From Neostapfia colusana (Eukaryota; Streptophyta; Magnoliopsida; Poales; Poaceae), in NCBI GenBank assembly GCA_030760725.1, contig JASWHV010000002.1, positions 60,815,900 through 60,879,899 of the forward strand: a DNA stretch of 64,000 nt. Reading direction: 5' to 3'. Below, piece after piece: positions 27,601 through 38,600 of the stretch; positions within the stretch are counted from its first letter, which is position 1, and each line of letters starts with the position of its first letter. The translations under genes and the position numbers were made by a program. The notes under the pieces were generated by a model. The model did no database searches. It saw only the letters and a list, made by a program, of their open reading frames with translations, and was not told the origin of the DNA.

Positions 27601-27614
27601 TAGTATCACGATCC
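27601..27614 (+). other. Degenerate primer binding site of element D
   Basis: TAGTATCACGATCC directly before the gag ATG at 27615. It resembles the initiator tRNA-Met site TGGTATCAGAGCC with three changes. Confidence 0.55.
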
Positions 27615-29364
27615 ATGCGTTCCTCTTCCACTACACCACCATCCATCCAAGCCGCTCCCGCCGTGCCGTCGCCCCCAACACCGACAGGACCCTCGCCAAT
27701 GGACGCACCAACATCAGCCGATCTGGCGGCCCTCATCACCAACCTGACCGCGGCAGTCACGCCGCTGCAGGCCAAGCTCGAGACGCTCGAGCAACGCACC
27801 ACCGACTCCAACGCATCGGGCCCCATAGGAGTGCATGGTGGCGAGCACCACAATGACCGGTCGCCGCGTTTCTAGAAACTGGATTTTCCCAAGTTTGATG
27901 GAAAATCCGATCCCCTCGCGTTTGTCAATCGGTGTGAGTCGTACTTCCACCAACAATGCATCACGGAAGAAGAAGAAAAGGTATGGATGGCATCATACAA
28001 CCTGGAGGCCGGTGCACAACTGTGGTTCATGCAGATTCAGCGACACGAAGGCACGCCGCCGTGGAGGCGTTTCACCGAGCTGCTCACCACACGCTTTAGA
28101 CCGCCTTTGCGTTCCAATCCGCTCGACGAACTCATGTCGTGCAGACGCACGGGCTCGGTCGTCGAGTACCAGGACAGTTTGAGGCCCTGCTTCCCGCGTC
28201 GGCGCACGTACAGAGAACCAGAAAGTGCAGCTCTTCACCGCCGGTCTGCAACCACCCCTTAGCCTCGACGTCAAGATCCACAACCTGTAGTCTCTCGCCG
28301 TCGCCATGAGCCTCACACGCAAGCTGGAGCTGCGCGATCAGCGCGTGGGGGCCTCCGCGCAACAGCCTCATCTTCAGCAACAGTGGGTCTCCTACCGACG
28401 CCCTCACCGCGACCCGCACTTCCGGCGCCCAGTCCGCAGGCTACGCCCCTGCAGACACTGGTCATGATAGAGGGGCGCCAGGTCAAGCACCTGTCCCAGG
28501 CGGAGATGGAGGAGTGATGCCGCCTGGGTCTCTGCTTCAATTGCAATGAGAAGTTCGGGCGTAGTCATAACCGTGTCTGCCAACGGATCTTCCTCCTCGA
28601 CTAGGCGTTCAAAGACGATGCAGGGGACTCTGGGGGGGACGAGATGGTGCCCGACAAGCCGCACATCTCGGTCCACACGATCACCGGCATCCGCACTAGC
28701 GAGACGATGCAAGTGTGCATCCACATCGGCGGCATACCCCTCCTCACCCTACTTGAGTCCGGCTCCACCCACAACTTCGTCGCTGAGGAGGCGGCTGTCC
28801 GCACCTTGCTCAAGCTTCAAGCCGGAGGCAAACTACAGGTTACGGTGGCAAACGTCAACCACGTACCGTGTCTGGGCGTGTACCGCAGTGCAACATTCTT
28901 TGTCAACGGCAAGGAGTTCTCTGCAGACTTCTACGACCCACATCTCGCCATCGTACCCTGGGAACACAGTGGCTCGCATCTCTGGGACCCATCTTTTGGG
29001 ACTTCAGTGCTCTCACAATGTCCTTCTGGCACGGCCAGGCAGGCCCAACCAGTCCAGCAGTGCGGGCGTGCACCGGCACTGACCTCCTGACCGCCCTCCT
29101 CGACGCATTCGCCGCGGTTTTCACCGAGCCCAAGGGCATGTCACCGCCACGCTCCTGCAACCACGACATCACACTACCAAGGTTCGCACCAGTGGCAGTC
29201 TGGCCTTACCGGTACCCCGCCACGCACAAGGACGAGTTGGAACGCTAGTGCGCCGCCATGCTGGAGTAGGGCATCATCCGCAGGAGCTCTTCAGCGTTCT
29301 CTTCACCTGTGCTACTTGTGCGGATAGCTGATGGAAATTGGCATTTCTGCGTCGACTATCGCGC

Positions 29365-29892
29365 CAGGGTTTGAAACCCACGCCTGGACGCCTAGGCGCC
29401 CAGGCGGCCGGCCAGGCGCTGGCGGTTGCGGGCGGCGCCGGCGGCGGCGGGAGTTCAGGGCGGGCGGCAGCGGCGACGGCGGGAGAGCAGGGCGGGTGCG
29501 CGGGCGGGCCCGATTGATGTCGATCGTCGGATGGGATCCAACGGTTCTGATTTCAGATGGGGCCACACAAATACTACCCACCCTCTCTCCCTAACCCTAA
29601 TTCCTTTTTTTCTTCACTCTCTCTCCCTCTCTCGGCGGCGGTAGAGGTGGGTCGATGGTGCGGCAGCGGCGAGGGCAACCACGGCGGCGGCGGGGGAGGC
29701 AACAACGGTGGCGCTGCGAGGGGGCGGCGACGACCTGCGGTGCGGCGGTGGTGAGGGAGGCCACGGCGGCAGCGACAATGGCGGTGGCGCCCGCCGGCCA
29801 AGCGAAGCGGACGGCCATGGTGTCCAGGCCGGAGCGCCTGGATGCCTAGTCGCCGACTAGGCGTCGCCTAGGCGACGACTTGAAAATGTTGC
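29365..29892. mobile_element. Element H: non-autonomous hAT-like element in the RT of element D
   Basis: A 528-bp GC-rich insert between perfect 8-bp duplications TATCGCGC (29357-29364 and 29893-29900). The reverse transcriptase reading of D stops at VDYRA before it and resumes after it, so the boundaries are exact. Ends: CAGGGTTTGAAACC on the left and, inverted, GCAACATTTTCAAG on the right, only weakly alike. Both ends carry motifs of the type CGCCTAGGCG/GGCGTCGCC, as in the F elements. The interior is rich in CGG/CCG triplets and has long meaningless open frames (29331-29594 and others); no transposase. Confidence 0.8.
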
Positions 29893-30933
29893 TATCGCGC
29901 TCTGAACGACATCATGGTCAAGGACACGTTCCCAATCCCCGTGGTCGACAAACTCCTCGATGAGCTCCACGGTGCCCGCTTCTTCTCCAAGCTGGATCTT
30001 CGTTCCGGCTACCATCAAGTCTAGATGCGCGTCGAGGATATTGACAAGACAGCATTCCGCACACACGAAGGCCTCTACGAGTTTCTGGTCATGCCTTTCT
30101 GGGTTGTCCAACACCCGGCAACATTCCAGACACTCATGAACGACATCCTGCGACCATTCCTACGTTGGTTCGTCCTCGTCTTTTTTTTATGACATCCTCA
30201 TTTACAACACCACGTGGACCGATCATCTTCGTCACGTGCACGCCGTCCTCGACGTTCTACTCCAGCACCGCCTCTTCGTAAAGCGGTCAAAGTGCGAGTT
30301 TGGCGCTAACTCCATCGCCTACCTCGGCCATATCATATCCGCCTCTGACGTCGCCATGGATCCGGCCAAAGGTACAGGCAGTCACGGATTGGCCAGTTCC
30401 CCAGTCTGCACGAGCGGTGCGAGGCTTCCTCGGCCTTGCAGGCTACTACCGCAAGTTCGTCAAGGAGTTCGGCGCGACCGCCGTGCCCCTCACCGCCTCC
30501 TCTGCAAGGAGGGATTCACCTGGTTTTCTGAGGCCGAGGAGGCATTCACAGCGCTCAAGGCTGCCCTCACCACGGCGCCCGTGCTCACACTACCAGACTT
30601 CAGCAAACCCTTTGTCGTTGAGTGCGATGCCTCGACACATGGGTTTGGTGCCGTACTCCTTCAAGAACAACACCCGGTGGCATTCTTCAGTCCACCGGTC
30701 ACACCGCGCCACCGATCCCTGGCGGCTTATGAGCGCGAACTCATTGGCCTCGTCCTCGCCGCCCGACAATGGAGGCCGTACCTCTGGGGTCGCCGTTTCC
30801 TGGTATGAACTGATCATTTTAGCCACAAGTTCTTACCCGACCAACACCTCACCACCATTCCGCAACATCATTGGGTGGGAAAACTCCTCGGCTTCGACTT
30901 CTCGGTGGTGTACAAGGCCGGTAGCACGAACAC

Positions 30934-30953
30934 GGGGGGGGGGGGGGGGGGGG
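30934..30953 (+). repeat. Run of 20 G in the RNase H region of element D
   Basis: An uninterrupted G run in the coding remnant, between AGSTNT and VDALSR. It adds Gly codons and may cause replication or sequencing slippage, so its exact length could be an assembly artefact. Confidence 0.9.
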
Positions 30954-32430
30954 TCGATGCTCTCTCACGGTGTGACACAGACGAGCCGGTGATCCTCGCC
31001 ATCTCCGGCCCCGGCTTCGACTTCGTCGACCGTCTCTGCCAGGGACACGCCACCGACCCAGCTTTGGTGGCGCTCAAGGAAGAAACCGCAGCAGGCCAGC
31101 GAGCTGGCTTCTGGGCGATCATCGACGGACTCGTGGTGTTCAAGGGCCACCTATACGTGCCGCCTACGTCGTCGCTCCACCACGAGCTCATCTCCGCAGT
31201 ACACGACGATGGCCACGAAGGCGTGCAACGTACACTGCACCGCCTACGTTGCGATTTCTTCTCCCCCGGCCTCCGGCAAGCGGTCCAGGATTATGTACGC
31301 GCTTGCATCACATGCCAGCATTACAAGTCGGAACATCTACACCCGGTCGGCCTGCTCCTGCCTCTAGCCGTGCCCACGGTGGTTTGGATGGACATTGGGC
31401 TGGATTTCATCGAGGCGCTGCCACGTGTCGGCTGGAAGTCCATCTTCCTCACGGTGGTGGACAGATTCAGCAAGTACTGCCACTTCATTCCCCTCGCCCA
31501 CCCATACACGGCGAAGTCGGTGGCGCAGACTTTCTTCGCCGAGATAGTACGCTTTCACGGTGTACCATAGTCCATGGTTTCGGATCGAGACCCCATCTTC
31601 ACCTCTATATTCTGGTGGGAGTTGATGCGCCTCTTCGGCACCAAGCTGCACATGACGTCGGCTTTTCACCCTAGTCCGACGGCCAGACGGAGGTTGCCAA
31701 TAAGGTGATTACAATGTACCTGCGCTGCTTCACTGGGAATCGTCCTCGACAGTGGCTATGTTAGCTACCTTGGGCGGAGTACATCTATAACACCGCCTAC
31801 CAGTCCGCGCTCCACGCCACTCTGTTCCGGGTGGTCTACGGTCGTGACCCACCCTTCTGCTCTTATGAGCCCGGCAAAACAAGGGTGGCGATAGTCGCCA
31901 AGAACATGGCGGACCGAGACGAATTCCTAGCTGACGTCCGCCTCTGCCTCGAGCAAGCCCAAGCCATCTACAACTGCCACTACGACAGACATCACAGATA
32001 TGTCCGCTACGAGGTGGGCGAGTGGGTTTGGCTGCGACTGCGACAACGAGCCGCCTCTTCGCTGCACGTAGCCACATCAGGGAAGCTCAAGCCACGCTTC
32101 TATGGACCACACCGCATCACCGTAGTCATCAACAACGTCGCCTACAAGCTGGAGCTGCCTCCCCGAGCCTACCTTCACGACGTGTTCCACGTGGGCCTCC
32201 TGAAGAAGTTCGTGGGCACTCCACCGACCGCACCTCCAGCGCTTCCACAGATCCACAACGGCGCCGCCGTGCCGGAACCGGAACACGTTCTCCGTTCTCG
32301 TTTGGCCAGGGGCGTTCGCCAGCTACTGGTACACTGCAAGGGCAAGACTGCGGCATCGGCCACGTGGGAAGACGCCGACAGCTTCATCGACCGCTATCCC
32401 GGTTTCCAGCTCGAGGACGAGCTTCTCGTC

Positions 32431-32445
32431 GAGGGGGAGGGGGAG
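32431..32445 (+). other. Polypurine tract of element D
   Basis: GAGGGGGAGGGGGAG directly before the 3' LTR start at 32447. It overlaps the end of the pol frame (LLVEGEGEM). Confidence 0.85.
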
Positions 32446-32446
32446 A

Positions 32447-32882
32447 TGTCATGTGGGGCCGACATTATCAGCGCTGGCCCAGTGACCAGGCGCACAATTC
32501 AAACGTAGACGCACTTTAGGAAAGAAATAAGTGCCAATAGGCATGCATGGCAAGCCAGGATAAAGGTGATTGGTTTCCTTTTGCGTTTTAGGAAAGAAAT
32601 AATTGAGAATAAGTACTGAAGGCAGGATAGGATTAGGGGAGGTTTGTTTCTTTTGATAAAGATTAGTTTCCTTTATTAGGCAGGCTGCGAGCCTATATAT
32701 TAGAGGGAGTATGTACCCCTGAGGAATAAGCAAGAACTACTATTCCACTCTCCGTGTTCTCCTCTAAACCTCACCCTCTTCAACAATCGAGCAGCCGGCC
32801 AAAAACCCCGACGCCCCTACCAGCCGCGCCTACGAGCTACGTAGCCAGGGGCCTGCCATCTTGGGCGCCGACGCCCTTGACA
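32447..32882 (+). repeat. 3' LTR of element D
   Basis: 436 bp, TGTCATGTGGGGCC... to ...CGCCCTTGACA, with the terminal inverted TGTCA/TGACA. It aligns along its length with 27155-27597. Confidence 0.9.
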
Positions 32883-33611
32883 TAGAGTCGGAAACAGTAT
32901 CATCTAAAATGGATTCGGTATCAGATACGTCGGATATATCGAGATGGATCAATCGGATCGGAAATATGTCGATATTGTACGAACCCGGAAATTTATTTCG
33001 AAAATATTTTTTTGCAAACCACGTCGTATTAGAACATAATATCAAAATTTGTCATATTAAATAATAGTGTTGAATACAATAGTGAATATACTTCATGAAC
33101 ATATAGTTCATTCCGGTCCCTCAAGTTCACAATAGAAAATTAGTGGTGAAAAGATATTTAATTTTGAGGTTGCATATGAATTTTCTTAATTTCTTGTTAT
33201 TTAAATTATTTTTGAATGGTTATATTTAATTTACTACTCTCCACAATTTATTTTGGATAATTATCACACGCATTATGCTCTAGGGATCAAATATTATTTT
33301 AGATATTTTTCTATAATTTTATGTATTTAACAAATGTATTTTACAATACCTTGTGTGCGATTTTCGCTTGGACTTAGCAATTTCCTAAGTGTATGGTTTC
33401 TGTTTGGAATCTTAACGAGATCAAATATGGATATATCCGAATAAATATAGATATCTAACTATTCAATCAAATTTGATCCAAATCGTTTTGATCCGATATC
33501 CAAAATTGAATATTCAAATCCGAAAAATATCCGACAAAAAAGATATGGATCAGATATTTTTAAAAACGGTAACAGATGATCCGGAAAATATCTGACCTAT
33601 TTTCGCCCCTA

Positions 33612-34741
33612 CGTGGCTGTTGTGGAGCAGCCACCACCAACATTGACGCGGCCAAATTGGTGGCCAATGAGGCTGCAGCAAAGGAAAACCAGAAGGCCCT
33701 CCTCGACAAAACTCTCAAGACTGCAATGATGACTGTCCACCAGGCTTTTGGAATGGAGCTCCCTCTAGGGCCTCCTCTTCGTCGGGACATGGGGGTGCCT
33801 TTGCATACACCTTCATCGTCTTATTGGCCTGTCACCGTGGTTCTGGTACAGCCGGTCCACCACAACTTCGCAAATGTCTCTACCGGCAACTACTCCACCG
33901 CCCGACTACTACTACGAGCTGCCCAGCCTTGTCCGACGTGGGGAACTGAAGCTTGTGGAACCGCCCGACTACTACTACGAGCTTCCCAGCCTTGTCCGAC
34001 GTGGGGAACTGAAGCTTGTGGAACCGAGTACCCAGCCTGGGGATAAAACAAGAATCTCTGGGGAGGCAAGCTCGTAGCGGTCGTCGGCTACAGGAACCCA
34101 AAGCAGTAGTTGCTGGTGTAGAGGTTCGCAAAGCTGTGGAGAAGTTGCTTCAGAACCACTGTGATTGGCAAAGAACACGGGTTAGATGGAGGCGGTGGCA
34201 TTCATGCCTAAGGATGTGGAGACGCCTGTCCTAGAGGGAGGTGCAATGCCTAAGCCCTAGTGCACGGTCATCATTGCATCCAGGTTGGCGTTGTCGACAA
34301 GGGTCTGTTTCTCCTTTGCAGTAACTTCCTCTTTTGGAAGCTAGCTTGAAGGCGTCAATGGTTGGTGGTGGCTGCTCTCAAAGAACTCCAAACGCAGCAG
34401 ATTGATAGCGGTGAGGACGTCAGCTTGGTTGTTAGGAGCAGCTAGCATAGCAGTTATTGGTGGTGGAATTGACCAAGGAAAATAATGTTCCTAGATCATG
34501 ATACACATGCCGTGTTCTAATTCTTCATGTTGTGGGCTGGAGGATGGAGTGTTGAGGAGGGACTAAGGAGAGGAGATTTCATAACGAACAAGAGGCTGGC
34601 CTATGATGCCCGACGGCTGTGCAGCTGCTCACGGTAGGGAGAAGGAGGGTCTGGAATTGGCATGGGAGGCACAGGGAGCAGGGAGGCAACATGAGGAAAT
34701 CCTCTTCCTACCTTGCTTAATGAACCGTGATGCCCCAGGCC
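33612..34741 (+). other. Unassigned DNA right of hAT element G, possible gag remnant of E
   Basis: The first part has an open frame (33576-34046) with NIDAAKLVANEAAAKENQKAL, helical and rich in Ala, Lys and Glu, continuing the internal region of E interrupted at 27079. It might be a gag N-terminus, but no conserved motif is present. From 34080 to 34741 nothing can be named. Confidence 0.35.
33898..34023 (+). repeat. In-frame tandem duplication of a 63-bp unit
   Basis: Two adjacent copies, 33898-33960 and 33961-34023, with one base difference (GCTGCCC against GCTTCCC). Each is exactly 21 codons; one plus frame reads PPDYYYELPSLVRRGELKLVE twice. The near identity shows a recent local duplication. 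Confidence 0.92.
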
Positions 34742-34744
34742 TTA

Positions 34745-34933
34745 GGTCCTGTTTGTTAGGGTTTTAGTTTCACGAGAAAATGTTTCTGGTTTCCGAGAAA
34801 CTAGGACTTTCCGGTATTAGGTTTCTAGTTCATGAATAACCAACGGTTCTCTAAGAGAGTGTTTCTGATTTGATCTTTGGTTAAGTTTCTCCAGTTGTTG
34901 CAAAAACCTGAAACTGAAACCCAATAAACAGTC
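34745..34933. mobile_element. Tourist-like MITE
   Basis: 189 bp with terminal inverted repeats GGTCCTGTTTGTTAGGG and (inverted right end) GACTGTTTATTGGG, flanked by TTA on both sides (34742-34744 and 34934-34936). The 3-bp TTA duplication and the CTGTTTGTT-type end are typical of PIF/Harbinger-derived Tourist MITEs. No coding capacity. Confidence 0.75.
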
Positions 34934-34954
34934 TTATAACCAGGTGGATACACC

Positions 34955-35600
34955 TTGTAGAAAAAAGGGCAGCCCAGTGCATGTAGCTCCCGCTTGTGCA
35001 GGGTCCAGAGAAGAGTCCAACCTACTTGGGTCTTTTGCACATAGTTATTAAGGCGTCGCTTAAGCGCTAAGGCGACCTGGGAGCCTAAGGCGTCCCTATC
35101 GTCTTAGATGCCTGAGTAAGGCGTCCGTAAGGCGATGGGGCATCCTTAAGGCATCCTAAGGTGTCCTTAAGGCGCCAGTAAGGCGACGTCTTACTCCATT
35201 TTCAGTTTATCTCAGTCCAACCCAAATAATAGCGGAGGCAGTCAGGTATCGGTTAGGTCAGAGAGGACTAGTACAAACTTGAGAGATGGATATTGAGATA
35301 AACTTGAGAGATGGGAGTGTCATCTAGTACACTAGTACTACTATCTATTAGTTATGTTGGAGTTTTAGTCAATTATGTTGGTTATGTCGAACTACCTCTA
35401 TTTTGCTAATTGCTACTGTTATCCTTATCTATTTAGAATTTGAGACTATATTCCTATATTTTTCTATATTTATATATTAGTAAGGCGTCGCCTCGCCTTA
35501 CGCCTTATTGCTTAAAAGTAAAAAGGGGGTATGCCGCCTTACCACCTTAATAACTATGCTTTTACACAAAGTCTTTCTGTAAAGGTCCCAAAATATGAAT
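34955..35600. repeat. Au-type SINE remnant, split by hAT element F1
   Basis: GGGCAGCCCAGTGCATGTAG, then CTCCCGCTTGTGCAGGGTCC, then ACTTGGGTCTTTTGCAC closely follow the body of the grass Au SINE as I remember it. After F1 (35040-35558) the sequence continues with AAAGTCTTTCTGTAAAGG, again Au-like. The tRNA-derived end with the B box is missing, so the copy is truncated on the right, where the B2 LTR begins. Confidence 0.5.
35040..35558. mobile_element. Element F1: non-autonomous hAT element with TAAGGCG subterminal repeats
   Basis: 519 bp with perfect 14-bp terminal inverted repeats CATAGTTATTAAGG / CCTTAATAACTATG. Flanks are CTTTTGCA (35032-35039) and CTTTTACA (35559-35566), an 8-bp hAT-type duplication with one mismatch. 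Many copies of AAGGCG plus variants lie within 160 bp of the left end and again near the right end; in hAT elements such repeats bind the transposase. The right interior resembles the left part of F2 (56398-56540, opposite strand). No ORF; it needs a transposase supplied elsewhere. Confidence 0.85.
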
Positions 35601-38600
35601 ACAAAGAAACTCTTGTTTGAAAAATGTTGGTTTCATATGTATGAAAAATGGGACTTGTTAAAACCTTTTCCACATGTGATCATACACATGAGAGCTCTCT
35701 TCACACATACTCAAATATTTATTTGAATACTTGGAACCCAAAAGGGATTTCAAACCAAAGTGGCAAGTTCCCATATGTGTGAGAAAGCTAAAGTCAGATT
35801 TTAAAACAAATTAGTTCACAAAATTCAAATGAGAGCAACACAATGAATTTCAAACTGATGTGCTAAAAATCTCATTTGCAGCAGCCAAATTTAAAATCAG
35901 ATTTCATATTTGAATTTCTTAGGTCCAAATTAGTGGGTATGCAAAGTTTCATGAATTTTTGAAATGGTTTGCAACTCATTTTCCAAATTGGACTTTGAAT
36001 TGCAAAGAATTCAAATACCCATTTGAATTTGGATGAAACTTGCCCAATTATCCAAATGCACCTCAGATTTGAAATCCCACAATTTAATTTCACCATTTGC
36101 AAGGAGATATTTTAGAGGATAAGAGGGAGCTGTGGTGGGACCCACATGTCATTGAGGAGATAAATTGTAAAAGATCTTCATTTTCAGTGCAAAGTCTATG
36201 TTTCTCCTCTCTCACTCGGACAGAGTCGTAGCTTCACTACTCGACACCGAGCCACGCCGAGAACCGACTCTCCTCTGTTGTATGTGCGCTGGCGAGATGC
36301 TTTTCCCCGTTCTCATCACCTCAGCCGTGCTCTTGTTGCCCACAGCACCGAGACCCCGAGGTTCTTCTTTTCCTCGCGCAAGAACCTAACCACAGCTGCC
36401 GCCATCCCGTTGATCGTTCGAGCGCCCAGAAGCTCGCTTGAAAACCTCGGTTGGGCAGCAAAACCGCATCACCGCAACCCCCACGACCTCCTCGCACCAC
36501 AGCCGAGCGGTTCTTGGCTCTCCTCACTCGGGAGCAAGCTTTCCCGCGGCGGCCGAAAGCAAAGGCGACGAGGTGCTCTCGTGTACAGCCCTACAGAGAC
36601 TTTCACGACCAAGAAAGAGGACCGTTGTACGCGCAAGACCTTCCTACAGCTCACCTCCAAAGCTTGAGCCGAAAGGTTGAGCGTCGACGGCGAATTTTTC
36701 AGTTTGATTCCGGCCGGTGCAAAATCACCATCGAGTAAAGAACTTTGAAATTCCCGTTTGATTCTTGTTTAGAGTCTACGAAAATTCACAAACAGGAGCT
36801 AGACTAGGTGGCCAATCTTTCTTCTTCACAAACCCTAGCATAAAACCCACTATAGATGGCCTACTCCGAGCTTTTCCAATGGCGGCCGCGATGGGAAACA
36901 TCGGGCGCACGATGAAAGCTAGGGTAGAGCCATTCCCGAGCCTTTACACCCCCATGTCGACCTTCCCTAGCATCCACCGGTGCTCTAGGGCTTGGAAACC
37001 GAAGCTTAGAGGGCTTAGGGCGTCGGGGCGACGTCGCCGAACATCCTCCGAGCCGCTGTATCGTTGCGAGGTAGTTTAGGGGCTTCGGCGATCCGGGGAA
37101 GTCATCCCATCATGTTCCTCGGATGTTTCCAGAGCCTAGCGGCGAGGGGCAGCTCGAGAGATGGCTGGGAAGTCGAAAACCGGCGAGCTCCGCGGGCGCG
37201 CGAGGTTGAAGAAAGCCTCACCGGGCCCGCGTGTTAGTCGCTCTGGAGGGGGAGGCCAGATCGTCTGTCGGCGCGGATCATCTGTGCCAGCGCGGGGAAT
37301 AAGTCTGTAACCCCGTGTGGCTTGTTCCAGTGAGTGACACGTGTGTTTCCCGGACCCACAGTCAGATTTAAACATTTCCACGATTAATTCAAATCCCAAA
37401 TTTTTTCCCAAATTTTAGAAGAGCATAACTTTTGCTAGAAAACTCCAAATTTAGTGATTCAAATTGGGTTAGATTCGGGTTGACAAACTCTATCTAAATA
37501 TGCAACCCAATTTGTATGAAATTCATTATTTAATTCTGGAAAATTCTTTAAAGCTTTTCAACAAAAGAATTTGAGGGAGTTTGGTTCATCCAAAAATCCT
37601 CAAATTTTGCCAGAATATTCTTTAGGGTGTTATTGAACTCCTGTAAAAAATTCAACTCATTTGGAGTTGTTTTGATATGGCGAATTTAGATTTTATGTTG
37701 CTGTGTTCAAATGAATACAGAAACATTTTCCACAACTTGAAAATTCAGTTCTGGGCAATTCTTAGCTCCAAAAATCTTAGAAAAATTCATGCAGGCTCTA
37801 TAACTATAACTGAAATTGTAGTTCACTAAGTTTGACATGAACATGGGTGGTACCTCAGAATTAATTCTTCTTTGCTTAATTGCTTAGAGCATTGTTCTGA
37901 ATAAACCACTCAATGAAAAGTGCTAATTTTTGGTCCAGATAACTTCCTTGTGACAAGGAACTCACATAAAAATTTTCAACTCTATTAGAGCTCTAGATCA
38001 CCACTATTCTGCTCAACCTCTTAAGGTGATCAACACACAAGTGGAGATAGCAACACTTGATCATAGTGCTTAAACCCAACCCAAACCTTAGCACCGGTGT
38101 CATTTTAAATTTTTAAACAAAGTTCCAGTTTTTAAACTTGTCATTAGAGCTTATTAGCAAAAGCTTTACAATTAAATACATATGCATATTCATATCATGT
38201 AGCATCTACGTGAGAACGTGTGAAGGATTTGAAGTGAAGATCAAGGAGGGAGGAAAGCAAGTGATCAAGCCCCAAGTGATCTTCACTAAGTGATTGTAAT
38301 CTTAGTCACCTGCAAAACAGACAAGCCCCGGTTTTCATTTGAACAGTTTGATAAAGGATTTCCATTTCTAGAGATCATAGCTTTGAATTGTTTGACTGCA
38401 TTAAGTCTAGATGATAATAAAAACCCAACTGCATGACCAGAAACGTCCTAAGAGAGAAAGGGTAGAATAGCACCTCCTCGAGTGGATTTATCTACGCTGA
38501 ATGTTAGTAGGAAAGGTCCGGTAGAAGTCGGGTAGTTGGAATCTACTCACGAGTTTAGTGATATTTTATTCGGAGCGGGTTATGAATAGAAATAATGTGG

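Larger units (their letters stand above)
27615..32508 (+). pseudogene. gag-pol: gag-pol of element D, many frameshifts and stops
   Basis: Gag starts at 27615, is stopped by TAG at 27873, and continues in the same frame (FPKFDGKSDPL, CRRTGSVVEYQ). A zinc-knuckle-like CFNCNEKFGRSHNRVC lies near 28530-28580. The protease motif reads LLESGSTHNF (28750-28780), with Glu where the catalytic Asp belongs. Reverse transcriptase starts near 29230, is split after FCVDYRA by hAT element H, and resumes with FSKLDLRSGYH; the catalytic YxDD region is lost around 30185. RNase H (VECDASTHGFGAVL, VDALSRCDTDE) contains a run of 20 G. Integrase (CQHYKSEH, WMDIGLDFIEALP, DRFSKY) has a TAG at 31568 and a frameshift after AFHPS. 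The C-terminus (TWEDADSFIDRYPGFQLEDE) is chromodomain-like. Not functional. Confidence 0.88.
27155..32882 (+). mobile_element. Element D: Reina-type Ty3/gypsy chromovirus, decayed
   Basis: LTRs at 27155-27597 and 32447-32882 (TGTCATG...TTGACA), primer site at 27601, coding remnants at 27615-32508 and a polypurine tract at 32431-32445. The short LTRs, the gag motif CRRTGSVVEYQD and the integrase HSP/HP region fit Reina-type chromoviruses. No clean target duplication is seen (GAATC left, TAGAG right), which may mean small end deletions. It is inserted in hAT element G and its reverse transcriptase is split by hAT element H. Confidence 0.88.
27080..33611. mobile_element. Element G: non-autonomous hAT-like element, split by retroelement D
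   Basis: The left end TAGGGATAAAAACGG (27080) and the inverted right end TAGGGGCGAAAATAGG (ending 33611) form terminal inverted repeats. The flanks are GCTGGCTG (27072-27079) and CGTGGCTG (33612-33619), an 8-bp target duplication with two mismatches, as expected for an old hAT insertion. Without D it is about 0.8 kb of A+T-rich DNA full of GGATA/TATCC motifs and has no transposase. Confidence 0.65.

Noticed and set aside
29331..29849. Gly/Arg-rich frames in element H
   Set aside because: They come from CGG/CCG triplet-rich DNA inside a hAT element; all six frames look similar.
32883..33611. AT-rich stretch with many GATAT/ATATC motifs as a satellite
   Set aside because: The motifs are not in a tandem period; the stretch ends in a terminal inverted repeat matching 27080 and is the right half of hAT element G.
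36198..37411. Open frames in LTR B2 as a host gene
   Set aside because: The DNA aligns in order with the B1 LTR, and the frames have no start context, splice sites or protein similarity.
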